The notes beneath the pieces were generated by a model. That model was not told the DNA's origin, did no database searches, and saw only the letters and a program-made list of their open reading frames with translations. Position numbers and translations under genes: made by a program. Below are positions 63,601 to 64,000 of a stretch of 64,000 bases of DNA, piece by piece; positions within the stretch are counted from its first letter, which is position 1; the number at the start of each line of letters is the position of its first letter. This DNA is from Geodermatophilus africanus (GTDB lineage: Bacteria > Actinomycetota > Actinomycetes > Mycobacteriales > Geodermatophilaceae), in the NCBI RefSeq assembly GCF_900107105.1, contig NZ_FNOT01000004.1:62001-126000 (forward strand). The letters run 5' to 3'.

Positions 63601-63664
63601 GTCGCCAGTGTCCCCCCGAACGGCGCCACGTGACGTGTCGCTGCCATGACACTGCGATCCGGGC

Positions 63665-63733
63665 CGTCGGTGGCCTCGCTGCAGGGTCCCGCGGCGAGCG
63701 CCAGCGAGGCGTGGGGGCAGCGGGGTCCTTTAA
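63665..63733 (-). repeat. Family A post-stop stem-loop repeat
   Basis: On the minus strand it begins after the TatD stop (TAG) with TTAAAGGACCCCGC and ends with GCAGGGTCCC-like arms around GCGAGCGCCAGCGAGG. It separates tatD from the same-strand membrane protein gene. Confidence 0.7.
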
Positions 63734-64000
63734 CTACCACGCCCCGAAGACGCGTTCGGCGGTCGCGGTGAGGTGGACGCAGAGCTCCCCGAGCTCGACA
63801 CCGGTGACCTCGGCCAGCGCGCGCACGGTGTGCGGTACCAGCCGGGAGGCGTTGGGCCGGCCGCGGAAGGGCACCGGGGTGAGGAACGGCGAGTCGGTCT
63901 CCACGAGCAGCTGCTCGACTGGTGTGAGCGCGGCGGCCTCCCGCAGGTAGCCGGCGTTGGCGAAGGTGAGCGTGCCGGCGAAGGAGAGCACGAAGCCCCG
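63734..64000 (-). CDS. TatD family metal-dependent hydrolase (C-terminal fragment)
   Basis: About 88 C-terminal residues are in the window; the gene runs off the right edge. It has the TatD-family segments FAGTLTFANAGYLREAAALTPVEQLLVETDSPFLTPVPFRG, with the metal-binding aspartate in ETDSPFL, and the closing NASRLVPHTVRALAEVTG and ERVF. TatD enzymes are DNases or related amidohydrolases. In mycobacteria tatD is next to rpfB, as here. Confidence 0.92.
   Translation of the reverse strand, partial: RGFVLSFAGTLTFANAGYLREAAALTPVEQLLVETDSPFLTPVPFRGRPNASRLVPHTVRALAEVTGVELGELCVHLTATAERVFGAW

Noticed and set aside
62185-63633. A long open frame on the plus strand across the 110-bp repeats and the membrane protein gene
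   Set aside because: The repeat period is not a multiple of three and the second half is an antisense reading of a real membrane protein gene. The amino acid composition is only Arg/Gly/Ala-rich repeat sequence.

Overview
The window is chromosomal DNA of a very high-G+C actinobacterium. Four things point that way: GTG, ATG and TTG starts with GGAGG-type ribosome binding sites, mycothiol metabolism (mca), RpfB, and the gene order eno-mazG-mfd ... pth-rplY-prs-glmU ... ispE-ksgA-rpfB-tatD, which is typical of actinobacteria. Content and style suggest Geodermatophilaceae (Blastococcus/Geodermatophilus-like), but that placement is an inference.

Layout. 1-9 kb: the start of a flavoprotein, a psiE-yyaL-hypothetical operon, an AMIN-like secreted protein, mca with a small membrane protein, greA with an RNHCP zinc-ribbon protein, and an M3 peptidase. 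9-21 kb: a DrrAB-type ABC exporter, threonine dehydratase, an AAA+/VWA pair, a GNAT, a hydrolase, a DUF2252 protein, an SGNH hydrolase and a thiolase. 21-30 kb: a Bax-inhibitor-1 protein, a secreted M28 peptidase, an unusual tRNA with anticodon UAA, NDH-2, a family 5 uracil-DNA glycosylase, DUF4235, and the operon eno-ftsB-DUF501-ppx. 30-37 kb: two orphan loci, then mfd, a SurA-like lipoprotein and mazG. 36.9-52.5 kb: an exopolysaccharide island holding a Wzz-like protein, a Wzy/O-antigen ligase, a flippase, a deacetylase, a cytidylyltransferase, two glycosyltransferases, a CDP-alcohol phosphotransferase and an initiating sugar transferase. Its middle carries a TIR-STAND-WD40 protein, an IS481 copy with a broken transposase and an IS5-like remnant. 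52.7-64 kb: pth-rplY-prs-glmU, tRNA-Gln, a desaturase/TetR pair, ispE-ksgA-rpfB, a membrane protein and the C-terminal end of a TatD nuclease.

How the parts fit. The two housekeeping blocks match a block that is contiguous in mycobacteria, so the polysaccharide/TIR region looks like an insertion between mfd and pth. Its genes form a plausible Wzx/Wzy pathway. A sugar transferase primes undecaprenyl phosphate and glycosyltransferases extend the unit. The cytidylyltransferase and CDP-alcohol transferase may add a phospho-alcohol. The flippase exports the unit, and Wzy and Wzz polymerise it.

Non-coding structure. Three families of G+C-rich stem-loop repeats recur, mostly immediately after stop codons and in the orientation of the upstream gene. 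One family forms four 110-bp tandem copies near 62.3-62.8 kb. Another copy supplies the only usable in-frame start of the uracil-DNA glycosylase gene.
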